A DNA stretch of 64,000 nucleotides, from NCBI RefSeq assembly GCF_028765545.1, contig NZ_JARACP010000002.1, positions 1 through 64,000 on the forward strand. Direction: 5' to 3'. Every line of letters starts with the position of its first letter. Position 1 is the stretch's first letter. The DNA is from Aliivibrio sp. S4MY1. GTDB lineage: Bacteria; Pseudomonadota; Gammaproteobacteria; Enterobacterales; Vibrionaceae. This document shows, piece after piece, positions 56,901-64,000 of the stretch. The notes under the pieces are model-generated. The model was not told where the DNA came from. It did not search any database and was given only the letters and a program-made list of their open reading frames with translations. Both the position numbers and the translations under genes were made by a program.

Positions 56901-58379
56901 TTACTTCACTTTATCCCATGCCATTGACCAATCAGAGCCAACGCCAGGTGCAAAACTTGTCGCGGTTTCAGTCCACTGAACACAGTAACCAGAATAAGGG
57001 AATGGCTTACATTGGTAGATAGCGCCATCTTCAGCCAGTACTTTTGTACCTGCTGTGTAGTTTTTTACGTTCTCTGGGAACACGAAATCATAATCACCTG
57101 CTGGTGGCGGTGTTTGCTCTTCCATCAAATGGAAATCAGATGTAGTTTGCTCAATTAACTCACCCTCTGTATTTTTGATACGAGAAACAAGCATATGATG
57201 ACCTTTTTCTGATTTAGATAATGTCATTAATACTGACTTAACATCACCATCTTTTAGATCAACAACCGCGTTCGATAACGCTTCTTTTGCATGGTTATAA
57301 ACCGTTAGCTCTACATTCATATCGCCCACAGCGTATAAGCTAAGATCTAACTCTGTCGCCGTATCACCAATGGTATACATAGACGCTAGGCCTTGAATAT
57401 CTAACTCATAGCTTGGCTCTGGCGTTTCGATTTGGTAACCAATCTCAACACTCTTTAGACCGCTACCTGCTTTTAAATACACCGGGTTTGAACCAAAGGC
57501 TGGGACAAACTCCCCTTTATCATTTAGCTGACCCGCAGCGATGTTTGATTGTTCTTGGTTAATCTTTGCTGCTAATGCGTGTGTCCAGTTATTTGCTTGA
57601 CCTTGAGTTGCATTTTCAATCGTCACGCTTGTCGACAAACGGCTGTTTTCGCCAGAAGCATCGAACACGCGAGTAAACACACGGTCACCCACATTAAGAT
57701 CACGCGTAGGGTTAATTTGACCACCTTGAGTCCAAGTTGGGTCAACCACACCACCGTCACCTTCAAATTTCACATCAATAACGTTATAGAATGCCGCAGC
57801 CGTATCGCCCACATCCCAAACAGCCAAAATCACTTGGTAGCCTTCACGCTCAGGAACCACACACTCATGAGAGAATGTTTGTGGGTATAGCGGCGGTTTT
57901 TCCATGTTGTATTCAAGCTCACAGAACGGCGTCAAATCAAAAGAATCACGCGTTAATACTGCGTTTTGATTCCAGTTCTGTTTTGTCATGTAGTACTTCC
58001 ACGTTCTTGTTACGTGGTTAGCCGTAAATGTCCATTCAAACGTTTGTGCGCCAGCAGTCATTGGACGCTTAACCCAACGATCAGACGTTTGTTCGTTTAA
58101 CTCAGAGAACTGAACTAAACCTGCACCTGCGATTTGACCATCTGCTGGGCCATTTTCAGGAAAACCTTCAGGGCCTTCAACACTCTGAGGCTCCCACTGC
58201 ACAGAGCCACAGTTAGTATTTTTTTCTTGAGTATCAGAGGTTGGGAATTTACATAAAGCAGCACGAGAGCCAGCGATGCCACCGTTTGTTTCAGAAACAT
58301 AACCGTGGGCAGACACACCAACACTAGTAGCCATTAGCGATAATGCTAATATTGTTTTTGTTGAGCAGTTGTTCATCAT
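56901..58379 (-). CDS. gbpA: GbpA-like chitin-binding lytic polysaccharide monooxygenase
   Basis: A 492-residue secreted protein. After the signal peptide ([24 protein letters not shown]) the mature protein starts HGYVSE, with His25 as the copper-brace residue; the second His is in [12 protein letters not shown]. Order: AA10 LPMO domain (25 to about 208), GbpA domain 2 (about 220-310), a third beta domain (about 320-420), a Pro-rich linker ([10 protein letters not shown]) and a C-terminal CBM (about 430-492; [21 protein letters not shown]). The length and layout match V. cholerae GbpA (485), which binds chitin and mucin and cleaves chitin oxidatively. Confidence 0.92.
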   Translation of the reverse strand: MMNNCSTKTILALSLMATSVGVSAHGYVSETNGGIAGSRAALCKFPTSDTQEKNTNCGSVQWEPQSVEGPEGFPENGPADGQIAGAGLVQFSELNEQTSDRWVKRPMTAGAQTFEWTFTANHVTRTWKYYMTKQNWNQNAVLTRDSFDLTPFCELEYNMEKPPLYPQTFSHECVVPEREGYQVILAVWDVGDTAAAFYNVIDVKFEGDGGVVDPTWTQGGQINPTRDLNVGDRVFTRVFDASGENSRLSTSVTIENATQGQANNWTHALAAKINQEQSNIAAGQLNDKGEFVPAFGSNPVYLKAGSGLKSVEIGYQIETPEPSYELDIQGLASMYTIGDTATELDLSLYAVGDMNVELTVYNHAKEALSNAVVDLKDGDVKSVLMTLSKSEKGHHMLVSRIKNTEGELIEQTTSDFHLMEEQTPPPAGDYDFVFPENVKNYTAGTKVLAEDGAIYQCKPFPYSGYCVQWTETATSFAPGVGSDWSMAWDKVK

Positions 58380-58885
58380 TTTTCCTTTAGAATTATAATT
58401 TTATTAGCACACAGACTGAAGGTTTACGTCCTATTTTCTCGAATGGTTTATCGATAAAATTGTGCGCGCAGGAATGTAGTTGAAAATAAACATCTAAACG
58501 AGAAACATAATGCGTTACTGGAAGTCAAATCACGAAATAAAAAGCGGGTACAAACTTGCTTACAATTGGTTCATAGCTTTATTCATAACTGCATTTTATT
58601 TGCTTTATAAAACTAACCAGATTGCAAAAAAAAACATTAAAACACACAGTTAAATAAACGAAAATACAGATAACAATTAACACAAAAACAACAACTTTAC
58701 GTTCAATTCTGTTTAAAAGGTGAGCACTCACATAATTATGAAATCGTCCAAATGATCAAAACGACACTCTTGATAACCTTTTATTTACTGAGGTTAATAT
58801 TCTGTAACAATAGTGCGTAGAAAAACCAATAACTACAATAACTATAAAGTTAAGTCTAAAATTCATCGTTAGAATGGAGCTCATC
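58380..58885. other. Divergent gap gbpA / anion transporter
   Basis: About 500 AT-rich bases holding the promoters of gbpA and the transporter. The only coding candidate is the 47-codon frame listed separately at 58510-58653. No clear CRP palindrome or chitin-regulator site is seen. Confidence 0.35.
58510..58653 (+). CDS. Candidate small membrane protein, 47 aa
   Basis: An ATG frame of 47 codons (MRYWKSNHEIKSGYKLAYNW...) with a single hydrophobic segment (residues about 18-34, NWFIALFITAFYLLY) flanked by basic ends, and GAGA seven bases before the start. That pattern suits a real small membrane protein, but AT-rich DNA can give such frames by chance, so this stays tentative. Confidence 0.35.
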   Translation: MRYWKSNHEIKSGYKLAYNWFIALFITAFYLLYKTNQIAKKNIKTHS

Positions 58886-60289
58886 ATGCACAAAAATGAA
58901 ATAGACAAAAACGAACATATTCCATTACCCACCAACACCAAGGAATGGTTCTTAAGTAAAAACAGTTTTATTATTCTCGCCGATATTGTTCTTTTTGCTC
59001 TTTTATACAAATTTTTACCCTTTGAGCAAAACGTCGTTCTCGGTTTAAGTATCTTAGTCTTTGTTGCTATTTTATGGTTAACCGAAGCCTTACACGTTAG
59101 TGTTACCGCCCTATTGGTTCCCATTTTAGCCGTGGGTTTTGAGATTTTTGATACCACCAAAGCACTGAGTAACTTCGCAAACCCAATCATCTTCTTATTT
59201 TTGGGAGGATTTGCATTAGCCGCCGCTTTGCACAGACAAGAGCTTGATAAAGTCATTGCAGATAAAGTATTAATCTTAGCCAATGGTAAAATGAGCACCG
59301 CTGTCTATATGCTATTTGGCGTTACCGCAGGCTTATCCATGTGGATCAGTAACACTGCCACTACAGCAATGATGTTGCCATTAGTATTGGGCGTTCTTAG
59401 TAAAGTCAACGCGAAAACAGGCCACAATACCTATGTCTTTGTGCTACTTGGTATCGCTTATTGTGCCAGTATTGGCGGGATCTCAACCATTGTTGGTAGC
59501 CCACCAAATGCCATTGCAGCAGCAGAAGTTGGGTTAAGCTTTACAGAGTGGATGTTGTTTGGTGTACCAATTACTCTCATTCTTTTACCTGTCACAGTTG
59601 GCCTATTATATGTGATGCTAAAACCCAACCTTAACGAGCTATTTGAGCTGAACCACGAGCCTGTTACTTGGGATAAAGGCAAAGTCGTAACCTTAATGAT
59701 CTTTGGTCTCACCGTTACGCTATGGATTTTCAGTAAACCAATCAATGCCATGTTAGGTGGATTTTCTAAATTTGATACCTTAGTAGCGCTAATGGCCATT
59801 GTGCTGCTTGGTTTTGCTCGCGTAGTACAGTGGAAAGACATTGAAAAAACCACCGATTGGGGCGTACTGCTGCTGTTTGGTGGTGGTATCTGTCTAAGTA
59901 ACATCCTAAAAGCAACAGGCACAAGTAGCTTCTTAGCATACAGCCTGAGTGATATTTTATCGCAAGCAGGGATTATATTTACCATTTTAACGGTTGCCGC
60001 GTTCGTTGTGTTTTTAACCGAATTTGCCAGTAACACCGCCAGTGCTGCGCTGCTTATTCCGGTATTTGCCAGTGTCGCCGAGGCATTAGGGATCTCCCCT
60101 GTGGTGCTTTCAGCTATGATTGCTATCTCAGCCTCTTGTGCCTTTATGTTGCCAGTAGCCACGCCACCAAACGCGATTGTGTTTGGCTCGGGTCACATAA
60201 AACAATCTGAGATGATGCGCGTAGGTATTTATCTAAACCTAGTGTGTATTGTTATCTTAACGGTGTTTGCTTCCATCTTCTGGGCATAA
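58886..60289 (+). CDS. DASS/SLC13-family sodium-coupled anion (dicarboxylate) symporter
   Basis: A protein of 467 residues from ATG 58886 (GGAG seven bases upstream; an earlier ATG at 58874 lies before that site). About 11 membrane segments with the two family SNT-type motifs, [16 protein letters not shown] near 150 and [16 protein letters not shown] near 377, plus GSPPNAIA and [12 protein letters not shown]. Imports C4-dicarboxylates, citrate or sulfate with Na+; the substrate cannot be fixed by sequence. Confidence 0.88.
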   Translation: MHKNEIDKNEHIPLPTNTKEWFLSKNSFIILADIVLFALLYKFLPFEQNVVLGLSILVFVAILWLTEALHVSVTALLVPILAVGFEIFDTTKALSNFANPIIFLFLGGFALAAALHRQELDKVIADKVLILANGKMSTAVYMLFGVTAGLSMWISNTATTAMMLPLVLGVLSKVNAKTGHNTYVFVLLGIAYCASIGGISTIVGSPPNAIAAAEVGLSFTEWMLFGVPITLILLPVTVGLLYVMLKPNLNELFELNHEPVTWDKGKVVTLMIFGLTVTLWIFSKPINAMLGGFSKFDTLVALMAIVLLGFARVVQWKDIEKTTDWGVLLLFGGGICLSNILKATGTSSFLAYSLSDILSQAGIIFTILTVAAFVVFLTEFASNTASAALLIPVFASVAEALGISPVVLSAMIAISASCAFMLPVATPPNAIVFGSGHIKQSEMMRVGIYLNLVCIVILTVFASIFWA

Positions 60290-60298
60290 AACGCTATA

Positions 60299-60335
60299 TA
60301 AAAAAATACGGCCTCTGTAATTACAGGGGCCGTAT
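60299..60335. terminator. Terminator between transporter and CxxC protein gene
   Basis: ATACGGCCTCTGTAA (60306-60320) pairs with TTACAGGGGCCGTAT (60321-60335). On the minus strand the stem is followed by seven T residues, so it mainly ends the minus-strand gene. Confidence 0.85.
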
Positions 60336-60367
60336 CATATCGTTAAATATCAATTGATGATGCAGAG

Positions 60368-61321
60368 CTAAACTTGACGCCAAAACTCATCATTAGGATC
60401 ACTCTCTTCACACCATACCGCATCTCGACGCGCCGCCAAATACCACTGTAAACCATCGAACAAGGCAAAGGCCGTAGGTCCACCTAAATGCTCGAACGCA
60501 TCAAAAAACGCATCTTCTTGCTCAATTAAACTCTCTAATGTAGTGCATGAATGGGTAATCGCCCACTCGATAGCTTCTGGCTGAGCAGTTGCTTCATCCA
60601 TCACAACAGCCACAAGAGGAAGCGTTGTACTTAGTTTTTCGGCCTCGTTCAATTCACGAAGATCGTCCTTATCTTGCTCTTGGTTTTTTATCTCATCAAT
60701 AATAGCTAAACGCTCTTTATAAGACACATCGCGGTTTAACTCAGCAATACGCAGCGCATAAGCAAAACGCTCAGAGCCGACAATTTCAATCAAGGTCTCT
60801 AGCAACACCAAATCCAACGACATCGCTTTTACATGGTACTCAATACACGCCTGAATACTTAAATAACGCACGCCATTAAATTCGTAACCACAGCTTTCGT
60901 CATACCCATCTAAAGGCTCGCCATCTACCGCTAAATCCCACCCTGTGTATTCAACACGCGCTTTAGCAATTTCATACATAGGCCATGCACTTTTACCAAA
61001 GCCTTCAAGTATCGCTCCATGAAACTCAGACGCCTCTAGCTCTTCTTTGGTCCATTGCAAACCAATGCCCAGATGCTTAGCGTACTTGTTCATTAACGCG
61101 TGTTTAATTTGATCACGGAACGACCAGATAGATTCAGATACCCCAGCCGATGGCAATGCCAAACACTCTTTACATGCAGGCAACTCAATAGGTTGATGGG
61201 TTATCTGACGAACTTGATGCGACAATTTAGGAAAAGAGAGGAGATCGAACGAAGGCTCACCACAAAACCAACAGGTATGTCTGAGGTTAAAAGGAATATC
61301 GATAAGTGAATAGTGAGACAT
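60368..61321 (-). CDS. Hypothetical protein with N-terminal CxxC...CxxC zinc site, 317 aa
   Basis: Near the N-terminus CWFCGEPS (residue about 17) and PACKECLALPS (about 49) form a four-Cys zinc-knuckle pattern like those of HNH/McrA proteins. The rest is acidic and helical (e.g. RELNEAEKLSTTLPL), with no catalytic motif I recognise. Single gene on the minus strand with its own terminator. Function unknown. Confidence 0.7.
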   Translation of the reverse strand: MSHYSLIDIPFNLRHTCWFCGEPSFDLLSFPKLSHQVRQITHQPIELPACKECLALPSAGVSESIWSFRDQIKHALMNKYAKHLGIGLQWTKEELEASEFHGAILEGFGKSAWPMYEIAKARVEYTGWDLAVDGEPLDGYDESCGYEFNGVRYLSIQACIEYHVKAMSLDLVLLETLIEIVGSERFAYALRIAELNRDVSYKERLAIIDEIKNQEQDKDDLRELNEAEKLSTTLPLVAVVMDEATAQPEAIEWAITHSCTTLESLIEQEDAFFDAFEHLGGPTAFALFDGLQWYLAARRDAVWCEESDPNDEFWRQV

Positions 61322-61379
61322 TAGGGCTTCCGATCTAAAAAAGAAAGCCCTAGTTTAACTGATACTGCGTATTAAGAAA

Positions 61380-61503
61380 TTACTCTTTTTCTCTTAATAT
61401 ACGAAACGTGTGTATTGCCATTGGAATGATGATTACCGCCAACCCTACGATTAAGAATCCCATAAATATCATGAATGAACTCTGCCCACTCAAATTAAGC
61501 ATT
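61380..61503 (-). pseudogene. Small single-pass membrane protein gene broken by one base
   Basis: From ATG 61503 the frame reads MLNLSGQSSFMIFMGFLIVG and then leaves a hydrophobic protein for GNHHSNGNTHVSY and stops near 61372. If one G of the run complementary to CCC (61439-61441) is removed, it continues LAVIIIPMAIHTFRILREKE and stops at 61380-61382, a coherent 40-residue membrane protein with a basic/acidic tail. AGGGTAG lies just before the ATG. Either a recent frameshift or a sequencing error. Confidence 0.45.
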
Positions 61504-61874
61504 CTGCTACCCTTTCTATTTAATTAAGCCATGTCACCCAGCCCAGTAATACTATTTTGTATTTTTTCTGGGTTATTATTATTATTTTTAAAGTATTGAC
61601 TCTACCTTCTTTATAAACGGCATTATGCTGTATCACTTTTCAAAATTAAATATTTTACTTACAAATACGCGATCTCAGATCACAAACCCAACCATTTTTT
61701 AACCTAATGATATTTATAACAATAAAAATGAATAGGTGACTCTTAAAAATAAGACAATTGCACATTTTATTTCCTCTCAATTAATACTCATTCGCAACTT
61801 TTTGTTACCAGACTATCTTGATAAAAGAAAACACCTATTCTGTAACTCCCGATAGAATGCAATAAGGATGTTAA
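61504..61874. other. Gap before the alpha/beta hydrolase gene
   Basis: About 370 AT-rich bases with no ORF. CCCAG...CTGGG (61540-61573) can pair round a long loop. GATCTCAGATC (61670-61680) is a short palindrome. The hydrolase promoter should lie here. Confidence 0.35.
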
Positions 61875-62921
61875 GTGATATTCATATTAAGTACGCGACA
61901 CATTGAAACCACTCCCACCCAAAAGCGCCATACCAACGAGCCCGGCGATGATCATTATTTGATCTTGCCTGATTATGCCAAAACCCCCGATATTAACAGC
62001 CATCAATATTCACAAGCAGAGTGGATAACCAAGCTAACCCAAAACGCCACCAATGGACACCACCCAAGTGAGCACCCACTTGCAGACTTTAAAACTGGCA
62101 ATATTTTGTTCTTTGCACATGGTTATAACAACAGCCAAGAAGAGGTTATTCAACGTCATAAATTGTTGGATATGCACCTTAAACAGCATGGGTTTACAGG
62201 CACTATTGTCAGCTTTGATTGGCCCTGCGCTACTTATACACTTAACTACCTTGAAGACAGAATGGACGCCTACCAAAGCGCACTGAAATTGGTAACGGCT
62301 GGTATTACCCCACTGGCGATAAATCAACTTAAAGAGCACCAAAACCAATGTGATATTGATGTGCATTTACTGGGTCACTCGACAGGCGCTTATGTGATAC
62401 GAGAGGCCTTTTACCAAGCCAGTAAAAACCGCAGCCTACAGCGCATTCACTGGAACGTAAGCCAAGTGTGTTTTATAGGTGGAGACATTGCCAGACAATC
62501 ACTCAGCCATGATGATAACAAATCAAAACCTCTGTTTGCCCAAGCCAGTCGCATAACCAATTACCAAAGCCCTTTTGATAACGCCTTAAAAATATCAAAC
62601 ATAAAGCGAGCAGGCTTAGCCCCACGCTGCGGACGCGTTGGCCTACCCGATGATGCACCAAGTAATGTGGTTAACGTAAACTGTGGCGACCATTGGCAAG
62701 CGTTAATACAACCGAATGAAGATAAGCACATAGGTAACTGGACACACTCTTGGCACTTTCACTGCACGCATTTTGCCGAAGATTTAGCCCACACCCTACA
62801 AGGTGATATCGATAGATTAGCCATACCGACAAGAGAGCGAGTAGATGGAGAGCTAAGATTAACAGTAAAGAAGACAGGTATACCCAAGAAGGAAAGACGT
62901 AGGATTAAAGAGTGGGAGTAA
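61875..62921 (+). CDS. Alpha/beta hydrolase (DUF900-like)
   Basis: A 348-residue protein starting at GTG 61875, with AAGGA seven bases upstream. Alpha/beta-hydrolase features: oxyanion HGYNNSQEE (residues 82-90) and nucleophile elbow LLGHSTGAYV with Ser169; a late His-rich stretch (THSWHFHCTHF) probably gives the catalytic His. No signal peptide or membrane segment. Resembles DUF900/COG4782 esterase-like proteins. Convergent with the HNH gene; substrate unknown. Confidence 0.75.
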   Translation: MIFILSTRHIETTPTQKRHTNEPGDDHYLILPDYAKTPDINSHQYSQAEWITKLTQNATNGHHPSEHPLADFKTGNILFFAHGYNNSQEEVIQRHKLLDMHLKQHGFTGTIVSFDWPCATYTLNYLEDRMDAYQSALKLVTAGITPLAINQLKEHQNQCDIDVHLLGHSTGAYVIREAFYQASKNRSLQRIHWNVSQVCFIGGDIARQSLSHDDNKSKPLFAQASRITNYQSPFDNALKISNIKRAGLAPRCGRVGLPDDAPSNVVNVNCGDHWQALIQPNEDKHIGNWTHSWHFHCTHFAEDLAHTLQGDIDRLAIPTRERVDGELRLTVKKTGIPKKERRRIKEWE

Positions 62922-62933
62922 GTTGCTCCCACT
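62911..62933. terminator. Hairpin at the hydrolase stop codon
   Basis: AGTGGGAG (62911-62918) pairs perfectly with CTCCCACT (62926-62933) round a 7-base loop that holds the hydrolase stop. T-tracts are short on both sides (CTCTTTAA on the minus strand), so it may be a weak bidirectional terminator between convergent genes. Confidence 0.6.
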
Positions 62934-62938
62934 GAGTA

Positions 62939-64000
62939 TTACCATTCTCTAACTAATAAGCGACTCTGAACCCCTTTGATTTGAAATCCCATTGCATCAA
63001 ATACCTCCTCAAAATCTCTGCATTGAGGGGGGATATTTGGTAATGACAGCGAGGCTTCATTAAAGAATCGTTGCTGATCACTAGGCTCATCCCACGCTTG
63101 TTGCCACCATTCTATAATTGCTGGTTTGGCTTTATCTAATCTCGATAACGAAGGGACTCTATCTCGCTTCTCTAAATTTGACTTACTGCATGTCGGTAAT
63201 AAATTCCAATGATCGTTATTCGGCCAATGAGCAAAAGGCAAACAGTGATCAACATGATACTCACCTTTCAACGCTTGATGACTCCAAACACAATTAATTA
63301 CCTGGTTATTATTTCTCAGTTTTTCAACCTTAGTGCGCACCCTATTGGTATCATGCTTTTTATCTAACCAAACTAAACAATCATGGTACGTTTGTAGCGT
63401 TATATTATTCTCTCTGTTCGCCTCAAATCGCTGCATTTCAGAAATCCACTGATTCACAACTAATGGCTCAATCCAAGAATAATAAAGACGGAAACATTCC
63501 CAAAGGTTTTGCTTTAACACAAACGAACCAAAGCTTTCAAAGAAGGTAGAATCAAGCACAATACTGGATTCTATTTGACGTCTTTTAGGTGGCGCAACAG
63601 TTAAAAATTCATGCTTTTTGTCTTTTGAAGAGCCCGAATAAATAAAATTAATTGGCCCATCTTTCATGGTTTTTATCGTTGCTTGCATTGCTTTTTGTAA
63701 GGCTTTCGCTTCTTCCCCACAAAATACAGCACCAATCGCTAAATCATCAGCCGATAAATGAGCCAGTTTTTTCCATCCATCTTCAGTGATAAATGCTAAG
63801 CCTTTTTGGGTATTACTATTTTGTTGGATATTACCGACATCAATTAACCGCTTATACGCTTTAATCCAATACAGTGCGACTAACCCTAATGGAATGGAGA
63901 CTTCACCATCAGTGCGATCCAACACACAGCCTGAATGAGCATCTGCAATACGCAATAACACACGCAGTAGCGCTAGTTTATAGGTTGAGCTTTTGCTGTC
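62939..64000 (-). CDS. HNH endonuclease-domain protein, 5' end cut by window edge
   Basis: The frame stays open to the right edge: before the GTG at 63961 it reads DSKSSTYKLALLR, a segment typical of the N-terminal helical domain of HNH proteins, so the gene starts beyond 64000. At least 353 residues are visible. The C-terminal HNH nuclease motif is complete: CVWSHQ, then HVDHCLPFAHWPNNDHWNLLPTC, then N-K (SNLEKRD), the metal- and DNA-binding core. A DNA nuclease, perhaps of a restriction or defence locus extending past the window. Confidence 0.82.
   Translation of the reverse strand, partial: DSKSSTYKLALLRVLLRIADAHSGCVLDRTDGEVSIPLGLVALYWIKAYKRLIDVGNIQQNSNTQKGLAFITEDGWKKLAHLSADDLAIGAVFCGEEAKALQKAMQATIKTMKDGPINFIYSGSSKDKKHEFLTVAPPKRRQIESSIVLDSTFFESFGSFVLKQNLWECFRLYYSWIEPLVVNQWISEMQRFEANRENNITLQTYHDCLVWLDKKHDTNRVRTKVEKLRNNNQVINCVWSHQALKGEYHVDHCLPFAHWPNNDHWNLLPTCSKSNLEKRDRVPSLSRLDKAKPAIIEWWQQAWDEPSDQQRFFNEASLSLPNIPPQCRDFEEVFDAMGFQIKGVQSRLLVREW

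Noticed and set aside
59458-60162. 234-codon minus-strand open frame
   Set aside because: Antisense to the DASS transporter; shadow of its hydrophobic codons.
1-64000. tRNA, rRNA, insertion sequences, prophage
   Set aside because: No cloverleaf-like or rRNA sequence, transposase or integrase coding was seen on either strand.

Overview
This 64 kb window reads as chromosomal DNA of a marine gammaproteobacterium of the Vibrionaceae, most likely Aliivibrio (A. fischeri group). The reasons are low G+C with AT-rich intergenic DNA, a TonB2-type cluster carrying the Vibrio-specific TtpC and DUF3450 partners, a torYZ pair, a GbpA-like chitin-binding protein, DUF3087 and DUF1538 proteins, and a palindromic intergenic repeat with ATACCAATC ends. 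The genus is inferred from gene content only. I saw no rRNA, tRNA, CRISPR array, transposase or integrase.

Layout. 0-5.3 kb: a type VI secretion module on the minus strand, made of hcp, an 'evolved' VgrG carrying a C-terminal class 3 lipase, and two tandem copies of a small membrane-anchored protein (likely immunity), the second cut by the left edge. 5.7-8.0 kb: an overlapping four-gene cassette of two DUF1538 membrane proteins, a P-II-like protein and a CBS-domain protein, probably a nucleotide-gated membrane transport system of unknown substrate. 8-9.9 kb: two hypothetical proteins. 9.9-17 kb: a complete TonB2-type energy-transduction operon (DUF3450, TtpC, ExbB, ExbD, TonB, TPR protein) behind a siderophore receptor with a Fur-box-like promoter. 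17.3-20.9 kb: torY-torZ for anaerobic TMAO/S-oxide respiration. 21-24.2 kb: a two-component system and a K+ channel. 24.3-29.4 kb: sucrose PTS regulon (scrK, scrA, scrB, divergent scrR). 29.4-31.2 kb: an alkyltransferase, an ArsR-type regulator and a divergent permease. 33.4-43.9 kb: a maltodextrin/cyclodextrin uptake and breakdown cluster (binding protein, two permeases, ATPase, membrane protein, debranching enzyme, GH13 hydrolase, LysR regulator). 43.9-56.9 kb: chemoreceptor, NfeD/QmcA pair, DbpA, an MFS pump, a frameshifted diguanylate cyclase, RhlE, YeeN and several small proteins. 56.9-60.3 kb: GbpA-like LPMO and a DASS-family anion transporter. 60.4-64 kb: a CxxC protein, a broken small membrane-protein gene, an alpha/beta hydrolase and an HNH nuclease cut by the right edge.

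Overall it is an accessory-rich region for carbon acquisition (sucrose, maltodextrins, chitin, dicarboxylates), iron uptake, anaerobic respiration and contact-dependent competition. The observations most worth following are the lipase-VgrG with duplicated immunity genes and a terminator-like hairpin between hcp and vgrG, the DUF1538/P-II/CBS cassette, the one-base frameshift in the diguanylate cyclase, and a one-base disruption of a 40-residue membrane protein gene near 61.4 kb.
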